Origin: Pagrus major
Taxonomy: Eukaryota > Chordata > Actinopteri > Spariformes > Sparidae
Assembly (NCBI RefSeq): GCF_040436345.1
Contig: NC_133230.1
Coordinates: 25,037,197-25,101,196 of the forward strand
DNA length: 64,000 nucleotides
Direction: 5' to 3'
Both the position numbers and the translations under genes were made by a program. The notes below the pieces were generated by a model. It searched no databases. It was given only the letters and a program-made list of their open reading frames with translations, and had not been told where the DNA came from. How positions within the stretch are numbered: the stretch's first letter is position 1; each line of letters opens with the position of its first letter. Below, one piece after another: positions 36,601 through 50,700 of the stretch.

Positions 36601-38474
36601 CAGCAGTGATCTTGTGGACTTGGACTCCAACACTGTTGGAACCATTTGGGATAATGTAGGTACACAACTCAACAAAAGATCTAGTTGTCTTTAGGCAATT
36701 TAATACAGAATTCCTACATATTATATCTTGAAGTAAACTTGCACAATATGGCATCCTTCAGTGGGACAAACTTATTCTTGACTTGGTCTAAAAGGCTGGT
36801 TCACTGTGTCTAATCTCCGTGCTACTCCCACTCCACCTGAATGAGCAGTTTCTGCAGCACATTGCAAAAACAACAACACTATCTCTCATAACTCCGCACC
36901 AACTTCATCTGAAATATTGGGTACTTGGCTCAGATCAATAAAACGAGTTGTGAACAGTGCAAGAAAAATATGAGGAAGAAATCCCTGACCCCGTGTGTGT
37001 TCCTGCTCTGGATGAGCAATAGAGCGGCTGATGTCTGGATATTCAGTCTGTTTCAACCCCAGTTTGGCTTCTTTCTTCTCAGAACAAAGCCGCATCATTC
37101 AAACCACTCTTATCCACGCTCATTTCAAAAAGTTCAGGTCACATAGAAATGTGCTGGATGGCTATTGATTCTCAGTGTTGTAGCTTTCAACAATCAATGA
37201 TATTCGGGGAGCTTTGATTCAGTTTGTTAGTGCCGGTTAAAGCATTAAATGTGTACTGAAGGTTGGAAAACAAAGGTTGTGAGGACATATAGGGATTTCA
37301 AATAAGGATTGTGGAACTGTTTCTAATGGTAAAAGTTAATTTCACAGCGCAGCCTGTGTTTTTGGACTCTTACGCAGCTGCATCATACTCATTTTTCTTC
37401 CTTATATCTTCTGATTTATGCACACAGTTAAAAAGTGGAACTCTCAACATTTAAATTCTGGTCTGGAGCTTACAAATGGGCTACAAATCTAGTTGTATAC
37501 TTCACCACTCGAGTCATCATAGACAAATTATTATTATATCTGCATTTATTATAGCTGTATTATAGCTGCACAAATAATTACTGATCCTCATTATCAGTGA
37601 TTGTGGGTAATTATGTAGATGTGATGGCTGTCTCTTTTGTTGCTATTGACATGTGTAGAGGATAATATAGCAATATTCTTTACACCACAATAAGAGAGTG
37701 TACAGTGTTTTTTAAAGGTGACATATTATGCTCATCTTCAGGTTCATAATTTTATTTTGGGTTACTACTAGAATAGGTTTACATGCTTTTGTACGCAAAA
37801 AGCACATCAGTTTTCTCATACTGTGCAGTACTGCAGCACTGTATTCCCTCTCTGTCTGAAATACTCTGTTTTATCTCCAGCCTCTTTAAGGGCCCCCCGC
37901 TACTTAATACCAAGTCTCCCCTGATTGGTCAACTCACACATGCACCGCTAACAGAAGCAAAGCAGCTGTGCTAAATCAATTCTTACGTGCCAAACTAGCT
38001 GTTAGGCACAAATTATGCAAATGTCGGACACAGTGATGTAGTGTGATGTCACAAAGACACAGAATTAAAGCAAGACTACGGACGAGGTGTTTCGGGAGCA
38101 GTGTTTTCTGTGGGAGAGATGAGCTTCTGTAGGTGCGGACTTCGACTTTTTAACTTTCACGATCTTTCAATATCTTTTATAGTACTTTTTATATCTTTGA
38201 CTTGAGTCTCTCTTTCAAACTCAATGCCAACAGAACGATGTTGAAGCTCTGCTTTCACAGAGACACATTGAAAAATATTTATGCAGCAACATCAGAAACT
38301 ACAGAGTCATCTGTCCTGGAAATTAATCTCGAATGTTCCCTTTCCCACTGAAGACAAGAGCTACATGTAAGTGTATGGTAATACGTTTTTGTCCAGTGTG
38401 AAAGGGATATCAGTCAGAAAAAAAAGACCTAGATTTCCGTTTTAATACAGTCATTTTGACCACACTACTACTCG

Positions 38475-38508
<34 letters not shown>

Positions 38509-41500
38509 GCGCGCGCGCACACACACACACACGCACACGCACACACACTCTCTGATAGGTTTCTTACCAGATTTTGCTGACACAGCCAGTAGAATTGCTG
38601 GAATTTCTGAGACATGAGCAGCTGAGCGCTTCCCACTGCACTTCGGATTTTGCCTAGAACTGCAACGCACAGACAGCAAATCAAGTACAACACATACAGT
38701 ACAGTGCATTAAAAAAATCCATCTTTCAAAGCAACCTCAGGTCAGTCATGTATGAAGCTCTCAGCCGAACACTCACTTTCCTCTGACAGGTCATTCTCTT
38801 CAGCTTCTGCCTCCATCTCCTTACACCAGCCCTCAATCCTCTTGGTCTCTGTGTGCAGCAGCTGCATGAACCAGCTCCCGTCCCTCCTCAGGGAGGGGGA
38901 CGCCCTGCCCGACTCGCCCGACGTGGCCGCGCTATCCCGTGGGGAGGGGGGTTCCAGCTGCCATGTGGCCTCACTGTTGGTCTCCCTGGGGCTGGGGGGT
39001 TCAGCAGGGGTACGGTAATCGTCACGGTAGCTGAAGAGCCCCTGGGTACGTACGGTCCGCACCGCCCCGTATTGGGTGGGCGTGCTGGGCTCTGAGTGGC
39101 GCTGGAAGCCCCCACCGAACTGCAGGCCCTTGTCCTCCATGATGGGGAAGTCCAACTCCATGTCAGCCTGCACAGCTGCAGTCACACTGTTTGAGCGTTT
39201 GAACCTGGCCTGTCTGAGGTAGAAAGACGCAGATTAATGCACACATTTATACACACAGGCCAAAATGGTAGATAAGGGCAGAGACAATGGGACTATTGTT
39301 CATTAAAGTGAGAGCCAACATCAAAGATAGTGGTTTTTAAATGAGCTAAAAATCCTAGAATCATTATCTCACCCTTTCTTGTTGTCCTCCACCTGGATCC
39401 CAACAGAGTGGTACTCCCGCGAGCCTTTGCTTTCAGATTCAGAGTCCGTGGCTGCTTCCACCTAATGCGAAGAAATGATACAAACCAAAAGTGCTTCTCA
39501 TTATGTGAGCTACCATTCCCCAGTGCTTCTGGGTTTATTGGTTTGGGACTGGACAGAGCACCTTAACGGTACATGGCCTGTCAGAAAGTAAACATTGTAA
39601 GATTTATGAAGGCAGCAAAGGCAACAAGACTGGAGAGGTTTCCTGTGGAGGAGTTTTGGTTTCTATGGAAATTAATCTAAAAAATGCAGGAAGATGTTCT
39701 GTATGTTATATTGTGCACTATATAGTTAGTGTTAAACCATAAATATTCATGGTTGACTGAAATGTAATATTTGTAATATTTCATAGGCTTTTTAACCGCT
39801 AAAGTGCTGTGTTGAAAACCTCAAGTATCACCTGAGTAGCAGGATTTGTAAATCATATGATCTATCACATCAAATATACAGTACATGAAGCAAAGAAAGG
39901 AAGTTACTACATTATGTTTTGCGATAATATGTTGTAACCCTAACATGGGTATAAAAGAATATAATAATATATAATATGTAAGAATTGGCCACAGGTTAAT
40001 TTCATACTCACTTGTAATAATAAACCCACACAGAATTAGCAACTCTGCAGTTGCCCTCAGATTTATGGAGCATTTCAGCATCTTTCAGCTCATTGTTTTG
40101 GTTTTACATCACGCAACTCTATAAAGCTCTTATACACCAACTGTACTCAACCTGCCCAGCACCAAACATGAGACAGCCATAGTTAGCAACTAGCTGGTGC
40201 TCATAGTAGGAGCATTTAGCAGCTAAACAGCCAGATATTTTCTCTGAAGTTGGTGGAGACTAAACAAAAGATAAAAGAAGAGTGAATATTGGACGTCATC
40301 AGGTGGCCATAAACATGACTTTGATGAATTGGCTCCAAAATAAATAAATACATATTTATTATTCTATTTTTATTTAAATATTTATTCGTATTTTATCCCC
40401 AAGAAAAATGTTAAAAACCTGAAAGTTAGGTACTATGAATAGATCTTTGTCAGGGCTATATTTACAGCTGTGTGCCCATAGTTACACAGTGACAGATTAA
40501 CAACATTAGTGGAAATTATGGGATGTGAAGGAAGAATGACAGATGATGATTCAGTCTGCCCTTGCATGGCTGCGATCCTGATCCAGCCGCCCAGGCTCTG
40601 AGACTCTTTATTGTCGCCTGCACCACTCCCTGGAGCCCCATGTTTTACTGTCTTTATGGAAACCCTGTCAGTGCTCACCATTTTTTGCCACGCTCTTCTA
40701 TCTGTCACTTATTCCTCATGTCGCCAATTGCTCATCTCTTTCTTGTTTAATTTCTTTGCTCTCGCTGCGCTCTTTGTCTAGCGCTCACAATTTCCTGCTG
40801 GCTTACTGTCACAATCTTTTCCTTTCTTTTGCTGTCTTAAGCCTTTCTTTGTCCTTTTTTTTTTTGTCATTTGAGTGCTTCTTCTTTAGTGCCCACTGAG
40901 ACTTTTTTCTTTTGGACTATACTAGAAATGGTCTGCAAATCAAAACTTTGATGATATAGAGTGGCCGGATATGGAGAGAGACTTATGGTTGTTGTGCAAC
41001 GCTTTGCTTTATGACCAAATGCCTGCAAAACTAATGACATTCCAATGCTGCTAATTAGCAAATGTTAGCAATGCAAACACAATAAACTAAGATGGTGAAC
41101 ACCTGCTTCACATCAGCATGTTGGCATTGTCATTGTGAGTATGTAACACTGCTGTGCCTACAGCTTCAAAGAGCTGCTCGAAGATGAAGTAATATCCCTG
41201 CCTTTTCCATCAAAAATTATTCTATGAGCCGTCCGGAAATGTCCATACGAAGCCTTTGGAGTGTCTGACATTCATAAATCTTCAGCTCCATGTAGTATCA
41301 TGACTATGATGGTTAGTTGAAGGCAGGGGTACAAAATAAGGCGTGCCTCTGCTGTGAGTAAATGTCAACCCTACCTTTGGTGTGGAGTGGTCAGTATTGA
41401 AGCCAGGTAGTGACATTTTTGGAGAGCCATTTTCTACCCTGTCAGGTCATTTGGGAGAAGCTGTTAGCAAGGAGGGAGTGAGTGTGGAGCAGCCTGCTGA

Positions 41501-41688
41501 GGTGACCTCCATTACTTTGTGTTAGAAGCAGAGCAAAGTCCACCTCATGAAAAGAGAATGAGTTTCATGTCTGTGATGGATGGGGACAGAAGAAAGACAA
41601 AACATCCAGGAGGCTGGGAGATTTATGTCCAACAGGCTTACCCACCTGGGAGATGTTTAGGTGTACATATGTAGAGATATGCTGCTGT

Positions 41689-41759
<71 letters not shown>

Positions 41760-44700
41760 GTAAATACACACACTACGTCGGCAATCACCGTCACAACTTC
41801 AGCGCAGGTGTGAAAACTGTGAGCATCAGCGAAAAGTTGAACCGCTGCGCCTTTCATCCAAAGCACACAAACACCACCTGGTGACTTTTCGCAGCCACTG
41901 ACTGTGTTTAAGGTTAAAAGCTTTGACTTCCACTTTATGCAGCCTCATTATGGCTCCAATTAAATCTAGTTTTGTAAAAAAAATCAATCAGCACTTTAGA
42001 AAACAAACATGTCTCAGCTTTAAGGGAGCAAAAGGTTATCTGAGGCAGCAGTAAAAGTCGCCCTTAAGGACGGCAGGAAGTCAGGACAAGGTCAAAGATT
42101 AAAGATATGTTGACCTCTTGGAAGATAGGGGGGTGGAAAAGGAAATGGCAAATCAATACAGAGGCAGGGTGATTATACTGCCAGTAGTAGGTGAGGCAGA
42201 CTGATTGGTCGTGTGATATGATGTCCATGCAACTGAAGCTGTCTACAATATTGATAAATCAATATTTGCAAAGCCCCAAGACATTATTGTCATCATCTCA
42301 TGACAGTCATGAGTTGCAGCAGGCACTCAACTCAAATGGTGGCTATTAAGTAACCGGCTAGTGACAGTTTGACTTGTAGTTATATACATGAGCCTACAAA
42401 TGCACCAGGTGACTTTTATGTACACTGCCCGAGGGCTGTATGAGCCAGGATTTCAAACATTTTTGAATTATTTGGATCTTTTATGTTATTTATTGCCTTT
42501 AAAATCATGTTTTGTTGTATTTAACCAGAGCAGTTCTCTCAAGGAAATTCCTCAGAAAATCAACAACTGCTTACAAACTCCCTTAACTAATATCTAATCC
42601 AAATCAAATCCTCGGAAATTCAGCCCGGTTAATTAAAGGTGCAATATGTAAGAACTGGCCAGCTGTTACTGGCCAGCAGGACTTGCGTTTTATATTCTTT
42701 TATACTTTTTTCTACTGACTTGATGATTGTTATGCACCAAATCACCAAGGCAAATTCCTCGTATGTGAAAACCAAGTTGGCTACAAACTTGGTTCTGATT
42801 CCAATTGTGAATTACTAAATTATAAATGTATCTATATTTGTAATCAAAGTTGAATATATTATGTACACATCTCTGGATTCTGCCAAACAAAAAGTCCACC
42901 ATATCTAAGTTTTAAACTCTGGAATATAAATCCCCCTCCACCAGGCTGATAAATACCCTCAAACTCCCATAGAAAGTCAAGACCTCATTGTCCTCATTGT
43001 GAACATGTGACGTACAAACTAATAATATGGTGTTCTGGCATTCAAAATGGTGGTGGGTTGATGCTGAAGGGTTGGATTGTATTTTTAGGGAGTTTTTAAC
43101 AAAACCTTGTTGCCAACAAAGGTGGCAAAAGTACACACATTCTTTACTCAAATAGAAGTACAGATACTTTGGTAAAACAAGACTCTGGTAAAAGTAGAAG
43201 AACTGATTCACCTTACTTACTCAAGTAAAAGCAAGTAAGTGCAGGCTCTGAAATGTACTCAAAGTATAAAAGTAAAAAGAATCGCTCTGAAGAACATTTC
43301 TACCGGCCATGTCTGTGACAAAGCTAACTGAACCTGAGCCTTTGTCACTACACGCCTTTTCTCCCCATTCGACTCTGCCTTTCTGTCTGTTTCCATCTTT
43401 TTACGTCTTTTATGTGGTTTTGTCTTGCTAAACCTGCCGTGTGTAATATGCAACGATGTAGGGAAGGCGGCATGCAATGACGCAAAATGAAAATACTCGA
43501 TAATAAATTGAAAATAAAAATGCATTAAAACTTAAGTAACAAGCCTGTTTTGAAAATGTAAGGAGTAGAAAGTACAGATATTTGTGTTAAAATGTAGGGA
43601 GTAAAAGTAAAAAGTTAGAAAAGTAAATATTCGAGTGAAGTACAGATACCTGAATTACTATAACTGAGTATTTGTACTTCGTTACTTCCCATCTCTGGTT
43701 GCCAAGTCAGACCTTTACTGCACCTGCACTGATAGCCAAAGGTGCTTATGGACTTTACACACATCACTGCAGCCAATTTGAAAGCTGCTATAATTCTCTG
43801 TCGCTCTCCCTCAGGCACAAACACACACATACATTTGAATAAATGTCCTTGTTCCCTGGCGACACTCGATTTGATCTGTATTCCCCTACTGTCGGTAATG
43901 AACGAGCTAAATCCGAGCTACATGCATGTTGATCTGGAAAGATGGCACCCCTGATTCAGTGTCGCCCACCATGAAGTTTGGTGAGGCATGAGAATGAGAT
44001 TTTCATGTTGCAGCTCTGCCTTATAGCACTCATCAGTGTGGTTAGGGGCCCGGATCATCCCCGGATAACTGGCTCTGACCCCTGACTTGCTGGAAACAGA
44101 GACTGTACGTACTGTGTGTGTAAGCCATCAGGGAGTGAACACTTTGCAGACAGCATCAGCAATTGTATGAATGTAAATATAGGTTTCACAGTAACCTGGT
44201 TCCATTAATTTCCTGTGTTTTGTACATGAGAGGGTAAATCACTGTGTTTACATGAGACAGGAAATTACTCTGAAACCTGCATTTACATTCAAATGATTTC
44301 TCTGCAAACCCATATTCATCATTTGAAACAAGGCTGGCATTACACGTATTCGTGATTATTGATGGTGGCTCAGATACAGGCTGTACTTCAACAGGCTCCG
44401 CTGAACAAGCAGCCAAGACAACAGACTTATTTAAACGTGCTTTAGTTTCCATTTAAATTTTAGTTGCACGTTGGATTTAAGTAATGTGGATTCTTGTTTA
44501 TGTTGCTTTTATTATTTATTATTTTAATTAATAAGAGCGGGGCTCAGTTTAAAGCAGCTGCAAGGAACTTTCATTTTGCTAATTCTGCAAGATGCATAAT
44601 GATGAGGTAATGTATCTATTTGTAGCACTCAGCCAATTTTAAGACTTGTCTGACCCGTATAAGTCGGAATCTGACCCGGTAACAGGCATTAAGGATATCT

Positions 44701-47700
44701 ACATAGAGATAACCAATCTTCTCGATGATGGTCTCGTTTACTTGGGTAGGTGTTACAGAGGTATCAAAACCAAATGGAGACTGTTTCATAGCCAGGTAAA
44801 CGTGACTTGAAGTAGGTTTAAGTACAGCTAATCAGATCTCTTCTGAGGACAGGCAGAACATGTGATGACCCAACAAACAAATCACTTTTACAGCTTGGGG
44901 TGGAGGGGTGTAGTGCAAATACAATTTAATCAGAGTTTGAATATGCTGACTAATAGAGTGTCGTAGTAATGCCCTGAAATGAGTAAGTCATATGGATTTT
45001 TCTTTAAAATGCTTGAAATAGGGTATTGCAATGTGGTTAAAACAAGCTTAAGATATTTTCATGTTTTGTTCTACGGAATAAAATATGTCAGTTACTACCC
45101 CACATTTACATTCTCAAGTGTTTAAATGTCTTTAAAAATGCAGTTGCTAACAAGTGGCTAACCAAACACAGAGACACATCTACTCACGAGTCCATCTTTA
45201 CAGGCGGTGTTCAGTTGCAAACAACTCTAATTCTAACGTCAACTTGTAGACTTTTAATTTATGGCAAAGTGTGTACGGTACAGTGTAGTAAGACGCTTAG
45301 TGGAGGTGACGTTGAAGTCATGTGACTGCAAAGTACTTTATTCATAGCCTAACGTTTGCTTTTTACTTCTGGCGATCACATTTACACCTAAATAAATAAA
45401 ACAAAAGTGGCGTTCATTTGTCAAGAGTTTATTTTCTGCAATAATCCAAAATCAAATTGAAAAATCCCATAGCCTTTCTGTCAAGGGAACCATGGGGTGC
45501 TAACTTCCAGGTTAGCATGCAAAAATACGTCATCCCTGCAGCACTCTATAGGGGGGCCATTAAAATATCACTGTAAGACATGAAATGTAGATATCTAAGG
45601 TAATAGTAATGCTCCCTGTAGTGACTTTACAAAGACATTTCTCTATTCCACAGACACACCAGGTATACACAACACATGAAGGCTAATGGGCTGCTAGAAA
45701 TAATGTGTTTGAGGCTCTTTTTAATTGCTCCTGTTTACACATTACAGTGACATGTAATGTCTGGGAAGGTTTGGATGTGATACAACTCAACTCAAAGTCA
45801 ACTTGAAGGGATCATCATCATTCACTGGCTGACTCCCCAGAAGCAACATCTGATAGTCAATCTCCAACCAAAGGTTTATCTTAATATCACCTGAAAAAAC
45901 TCAGCAATTACCCTTTAAGGTATGCTTGACTTAAAATACTTTAACATCACCCAACGACCTCCAGAACGGAATGAGATTAATGAAATGTTCTGCTTTTTTT
46001 GCTTTTTTCTTCAAATATTTGAGAGGTTTTTCAAGTTCAACTTTACCCTGGACTTAGCAAATTGAACGGTCAGCAGACAAGAGAGCGAGAGTGTGATTTT
46101 ATGGATTTCTGTGTGGGAAAGAGACTAAAAATTGAGTAAATGGCATAAAGGTATACAGGGGACAGATTAATGGAAGAAAGTAAATGTGGATGAGCGGAAA
46201 TTATGATAATGAAAAGAGTACAGGGAAGCAAAATGACTACTCCCAATGCACATTGCAAGAGAAAATACCAACTTTCAAACTCTCAAATCCACAAAGTGAG
46301 TCTGATTTTCTGCTTTGATAAAATACTATAAATGGATCGGAGGTGATGGTGTGAGCTTTTACACAGTCCTCTTTCTTTGTTCTGCAGCACACCTGCAACC
46401 TTTAGACTGCAGCTTGAGATCAACAACACCAGGACGTCGGCTAATGTCAGAGACTGAGGCAGACAAATACAAGATATGATCACAGAGAGTCTAAGGTGGA
46501 GACAAAAAGAAAAAGAGAGGAAAAGGGAGAGAAAGAGAGAAAAGGAGAGAGGGAACGTGAAGAGATTGGAGAGAAAGAGATATAGATACAGTAAGTGGAG
46601 AGGGAACGAATGAACCGTGGAGTGAACTACCATTCACTAAAACCTGCTCCAGCCTGAGTTGAATCTTAATTGATGGAGTGCAGTAAGATGACTCACTCTT
46701 GCTATTTTTAGCTGCTTAAAAGAGAGCACTGTTTCTGTGTTGAATGTGTGAGTTGTAAGATTTTTTTAGACTCATTTGATTCTGCGTGAGACAAGACTAA
46801 CCTGTATCCCTATTGAGGATCGAGGTGTCTTCAAGTACTCCTCAGCCTTGGACACCAGGATGGCCTTGTCGCAGGTGAGCACCGAGCTGTGGCTGTCTGT
46901 GGACGGGTGTCTTTTTCCAGACATGACTCCGGCCGCCTCCATGGCTATGGTCACAGCCTTGGTGCTGTCCAGGCTGTCCGTGGAGTTATAGAGGGCCCTG
47001 CCTGGGCTCAGCCCCAGGCTGAGGCCGTCAGGGGCCCACATCCCACCATGAGGGTGCCTCCCCTCGTGGTAGGCATCCTGGGTGGACTCGGTGCTGCTCT
47101 GGGCTGTGATGGAGATGAGGGGTTTGGAGGTGGTGCGGGGTGGAACTGGTGGAGGGGTCTTCTTGTAGTTGGGTGTGTAGGTGATGGCTGGAAAAGGTGA
47201 AAAAGACATAATTACTTATATACAAATATTTGATTCTGCATTACCATTATGATGCTTTATAAGTATAATTTGCATAAGAAATCTACATTTTTGTGTTTAA
47301 ATCTTAAAATAAAGCGCAACATAATTAAAATTTTGTCAAGTTGTCATGATCTGAAGAGTGAAATACGTAGTAAAAAAGTTCTCACCGAGAACTCTGAAAG
47401 TCCCATGTCGGCAGACATAATTTACAAAATGAACATCATGCTGCGCCGAAGAAGACTTCAAACCAGCAATTGAGAGCATAAACTCATTAACAAACCATTT
47501 ACTGAGGTAATAAATCAAGTGAGAAGTAGGGTCATTTTCTAATAAGCTTACATAGAATAAGCCTTTCTTTGAAACCAGTGGAGTCGCCCCCTACTGGCCA
47601 GCAGAAATAACACATGTTTAAGGCAGCGTCGATAACTTATACAGTCAAAAGTTTGACATTATTCTTAAGAGATTCTATGATGTAAAGGTTAAAGTAACAT

Positions 47701-50700
47701 TGACAGCATACCCCAATCCCAACGGCCTCCCACCACACGCATGCCTGAAAGGATCAGGTCGTATTCTATATATAGTAAATAATGAAGGCCAAAACAAACA
47801 ATGTATTAGTCTTTATTTTTTTGAATAATTTCCCTAAACAGGTGTGCATTCTAGTTTTTAGCATACTTTACTAAAACAGGAGTAAATTGTGAATTGGGGG
47901 GGACTATTTCCAGTGGTGGATTAATACACATTCGGGCCTATAGTTAGTATTTTTGAAAGCAGAATAGTGTTTGTGCGATCAACTCAAAATGAATTACAGT
48001 GCCTATTTCCATGGTAACAGAGGAACATGACACATCACAGTGCACAACACAAACAGTCTAGTGTTTGATTGGTCTAAAATGCAAAATATTTATTCCACTG
48101 CAACATGGTACATAGTATGTGCATAAATGTAGACCTCTCGACACAACATCTCAGCGTATATTCATTACATGACAACAAGCTGATTACAGCAGGTCTTATC
48201 TAACGTATTAGCAATTAATATAATCGCGTAATTACCTTTCTTTTATCACTTAATGACCTCATTAGCAGAGGTGGTGAGTTAATACATCATGGTGATTATG
48301 ATGGGACATTAGGCAGCAACACCATTTGTTTTACAACTTGAGAAAAAGTAGCTGCTGCGAAACATGTAAAGTCATGGCAAACTTTGTGTGGTGTTTTTTT
48401 TTTTATGTTTGTACTTTTCTATTGTTGCTGATCTAATCGATCTAAACTGCTGGCTGAGTGAGTATGTTTTGTCCGGGAGGTGTGTTTGCCTCTTTACCAG
48501 TGCAGAAACCTTTTCCTCCTCTTTTGTTCACTTTCAGTGCTCCGATAAGGGAGAGAATGCTTGAAAGCGCAGGCACCATTTAAAGGTTATGAATACATAT
48601 TTTTTTTAAAATACTGGAAAAGTCGATAGAGTAACAGAGAACATCAAAGCCTCTGTGTTACAAGACTGTTCTCAGACATGGACGATGGTGGAAAAACCAG
48701 AGCAGTAATCAACAGAACTCTTGTGTGTAGGATCCTGGCGAGGAGGTGCAGCCTGACAGCTCTCATCTTCTTATTCTGTCCATTTCATGACAGAAAGAGG
48801 GGGGGATTACTTTCTTTCAAGTGCAAATGAGAATATGGACTTAATCCACAGAGAGATGGACTGAGGAGCGGGTCATGGGCGCCTTCTAGGCTTCGACGTG
48901 TCTTTATTTTCGAGCGAGGCTTTGACAGAAAAGCTCACTCAGTGTAGTGCCTGTCTGAAACATCTGAAGCTGTGTTTAGTGTGTTTTGATCAAAGCGGAG
49001 AGTGTCCCAGGTACCTCAGCGCTAAGAGCAGAAGAAAGAGAGAAGAACACTGAGTCACGCTGCAGGTTAAGTTATGGGTTATCGTTTTACTTGACAAAGA
49101 GGCGCACCGTGTTGAACTCTGTGTTTCTGCTCCGGTCTTACAAATGCTTACATCACACGAAGCAATTAAGGAAGTCCTTATGAGACCAAAATCTGATCTA
49201 TTTTGAGTTCTAATGAGCTGCACCCCCCACACAGGCTCCCAAAAGTTGTGGCGTAGAATTAATAGCATTTCATCCTAATTGCATTGCAGCCTGAACAACA
49301 AAATTGCAGAACATTGTTGTCTGGAACAAGGGAAAGACGACCATTTTAAGAAAAAGCATCATTCATCATGGCAAGTATAGAACTCATGACTTCACCTCAA
49401 GCCTGCTCAAACACCTTTTGGCCTCTTTCTCACCCTCATTTTGGCTGTGTTTATAAATAGCAAGAGACGTCTGGCCTATGAAGAGCGTTCTGCTCTGAGG
49501 GCTTAATGACTCATGCTGCTGTCCATTCACAAAATGAACTTCTCATGGATGAGGAGATGCATTAGTGAGGAACAAGGAAGATGGGGACAAGAGAAAGAGG
49601 GAAAAGAGGGAACAGGAGGGGAGTGGATCTGTGCAGGCAGAAACAGAGGATGAGAGTGGGGGTTCGTGTGAATGTGTGTGTGTGTGTGTGTGTGTGTGAT
49701 AGAGAGCAGGATAAATCAGGGAGCGAGGAGAGATCAAGGGAGAAAAGAGATGACCCATTCAGGGGGCATGATTCAGCAGGAGGACCAAAATAGAGCCATT
49801 ATTAGCCAGCCAGTCGTGCAAAGGGGAGTCATAATTCTTGCTCCCATCTTGGCAGTGGCAGTGTTACTCAGCATTTAGATTTCATCTGAGGTGAATGCAG
49901 CCAGCGCTCGCTCGCTCGCTCACTCACTCACTCACTCACTCACTCACTCACTCACTCACTCACTCACTCACTCACTCACTCACTCACTCACTCAAGACTG
50001 CATGAAGCTCATCAATCTGACATATTTAACTGGATGAACAACCAGGCTATCCAGACTCCGAGGCTTACTGTGTGTTCGCCACGTGTTTGAATCAAGATTT
50101 TGTTTTAGTTTATATCAGTAGGGCAGGCCCACACAGACTCTGCAGCTGCAGAATTGCGATGACGGCTGCGCAGATTTTCCAAAGATTTTGAAGAAGTGGA
50201 ATTTCTGCTCGTAAAACTCAGATCATTATATCATCTCCACCCCCTTGTGCATGTATGGGACAGCAGTGTGCCGTTTCCAACCTAGTTGGCTGTTAGTGGT
50301 GGTCCTTGCGGTGTGTTCAAATGTAGCTTTATGGCCAAGACACAGTCGATGTGAGGCAACGCTACGGTCAGTCTTCATCGCAGCTAGATCTTTGATGCCG
50401 GCTTGGTGTGTCTGGGCCCTGAAAGAGGTCAATGAGGTATCCCTAAAGACAGCTGAACGCATTCAGTGTGAATACTCCCTTTAATCTATCGCTCTGTCTC
50501 TCACTCTCTCAAACACAGACACACACACACGAGTACAAACAACTACCACTGTGCCAGTGAGGCTGATTAACGTGAGACACAAAGGCAGTGATTCAACCAC
50601 TCCATCTCTGTTAGGACCTCTCTATCTATCAGGGCTGGCTTGTATGCTAACATGGGGGTGGGGTGTGGGGGGGAGTTGAGTGACACATCGTTAAGAGTCT

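Larger units (their letters stand above)
33905..38567 (-). other. dlgap2 intron
   Basis: A 4.7 kb phase-0 intron. It holds a truncated MITE-like piece from 37712 and two related 50-bp direct repeats (34947-34999, 35304-35355). The open frames are short and show no family resemblance. Confidence 0.6.
39462..46801 (-). other. dlgap2 intron
   Basis: This 7.3 kb phase-0 intron contains a (CA)34 repeat, a hAT MITE with target duplications (43117-43697) and a solo MITE end near 42636. In human DLGAP2, as I recall it, about 14 extra residues (DSEFPEHQPYPRSD) are encoded at this junction; I did not find an equivalent exon. Confidence 0.6.

Noticed and set aside
38410..38709. Minus-strand frame with long CVCVCV and RARA runs
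   Set aside because: It is translation of the AC/GC dinucleotide repeat beyond the dlgap2 donor; only 38568-38659 is exonic.
46283..46633. 116-codon Leu/Phe/Ser-rich minus-strand frame
   Set aside because: It arises from a purine-rich GAGA tract read on the opposite strand; low complexity.
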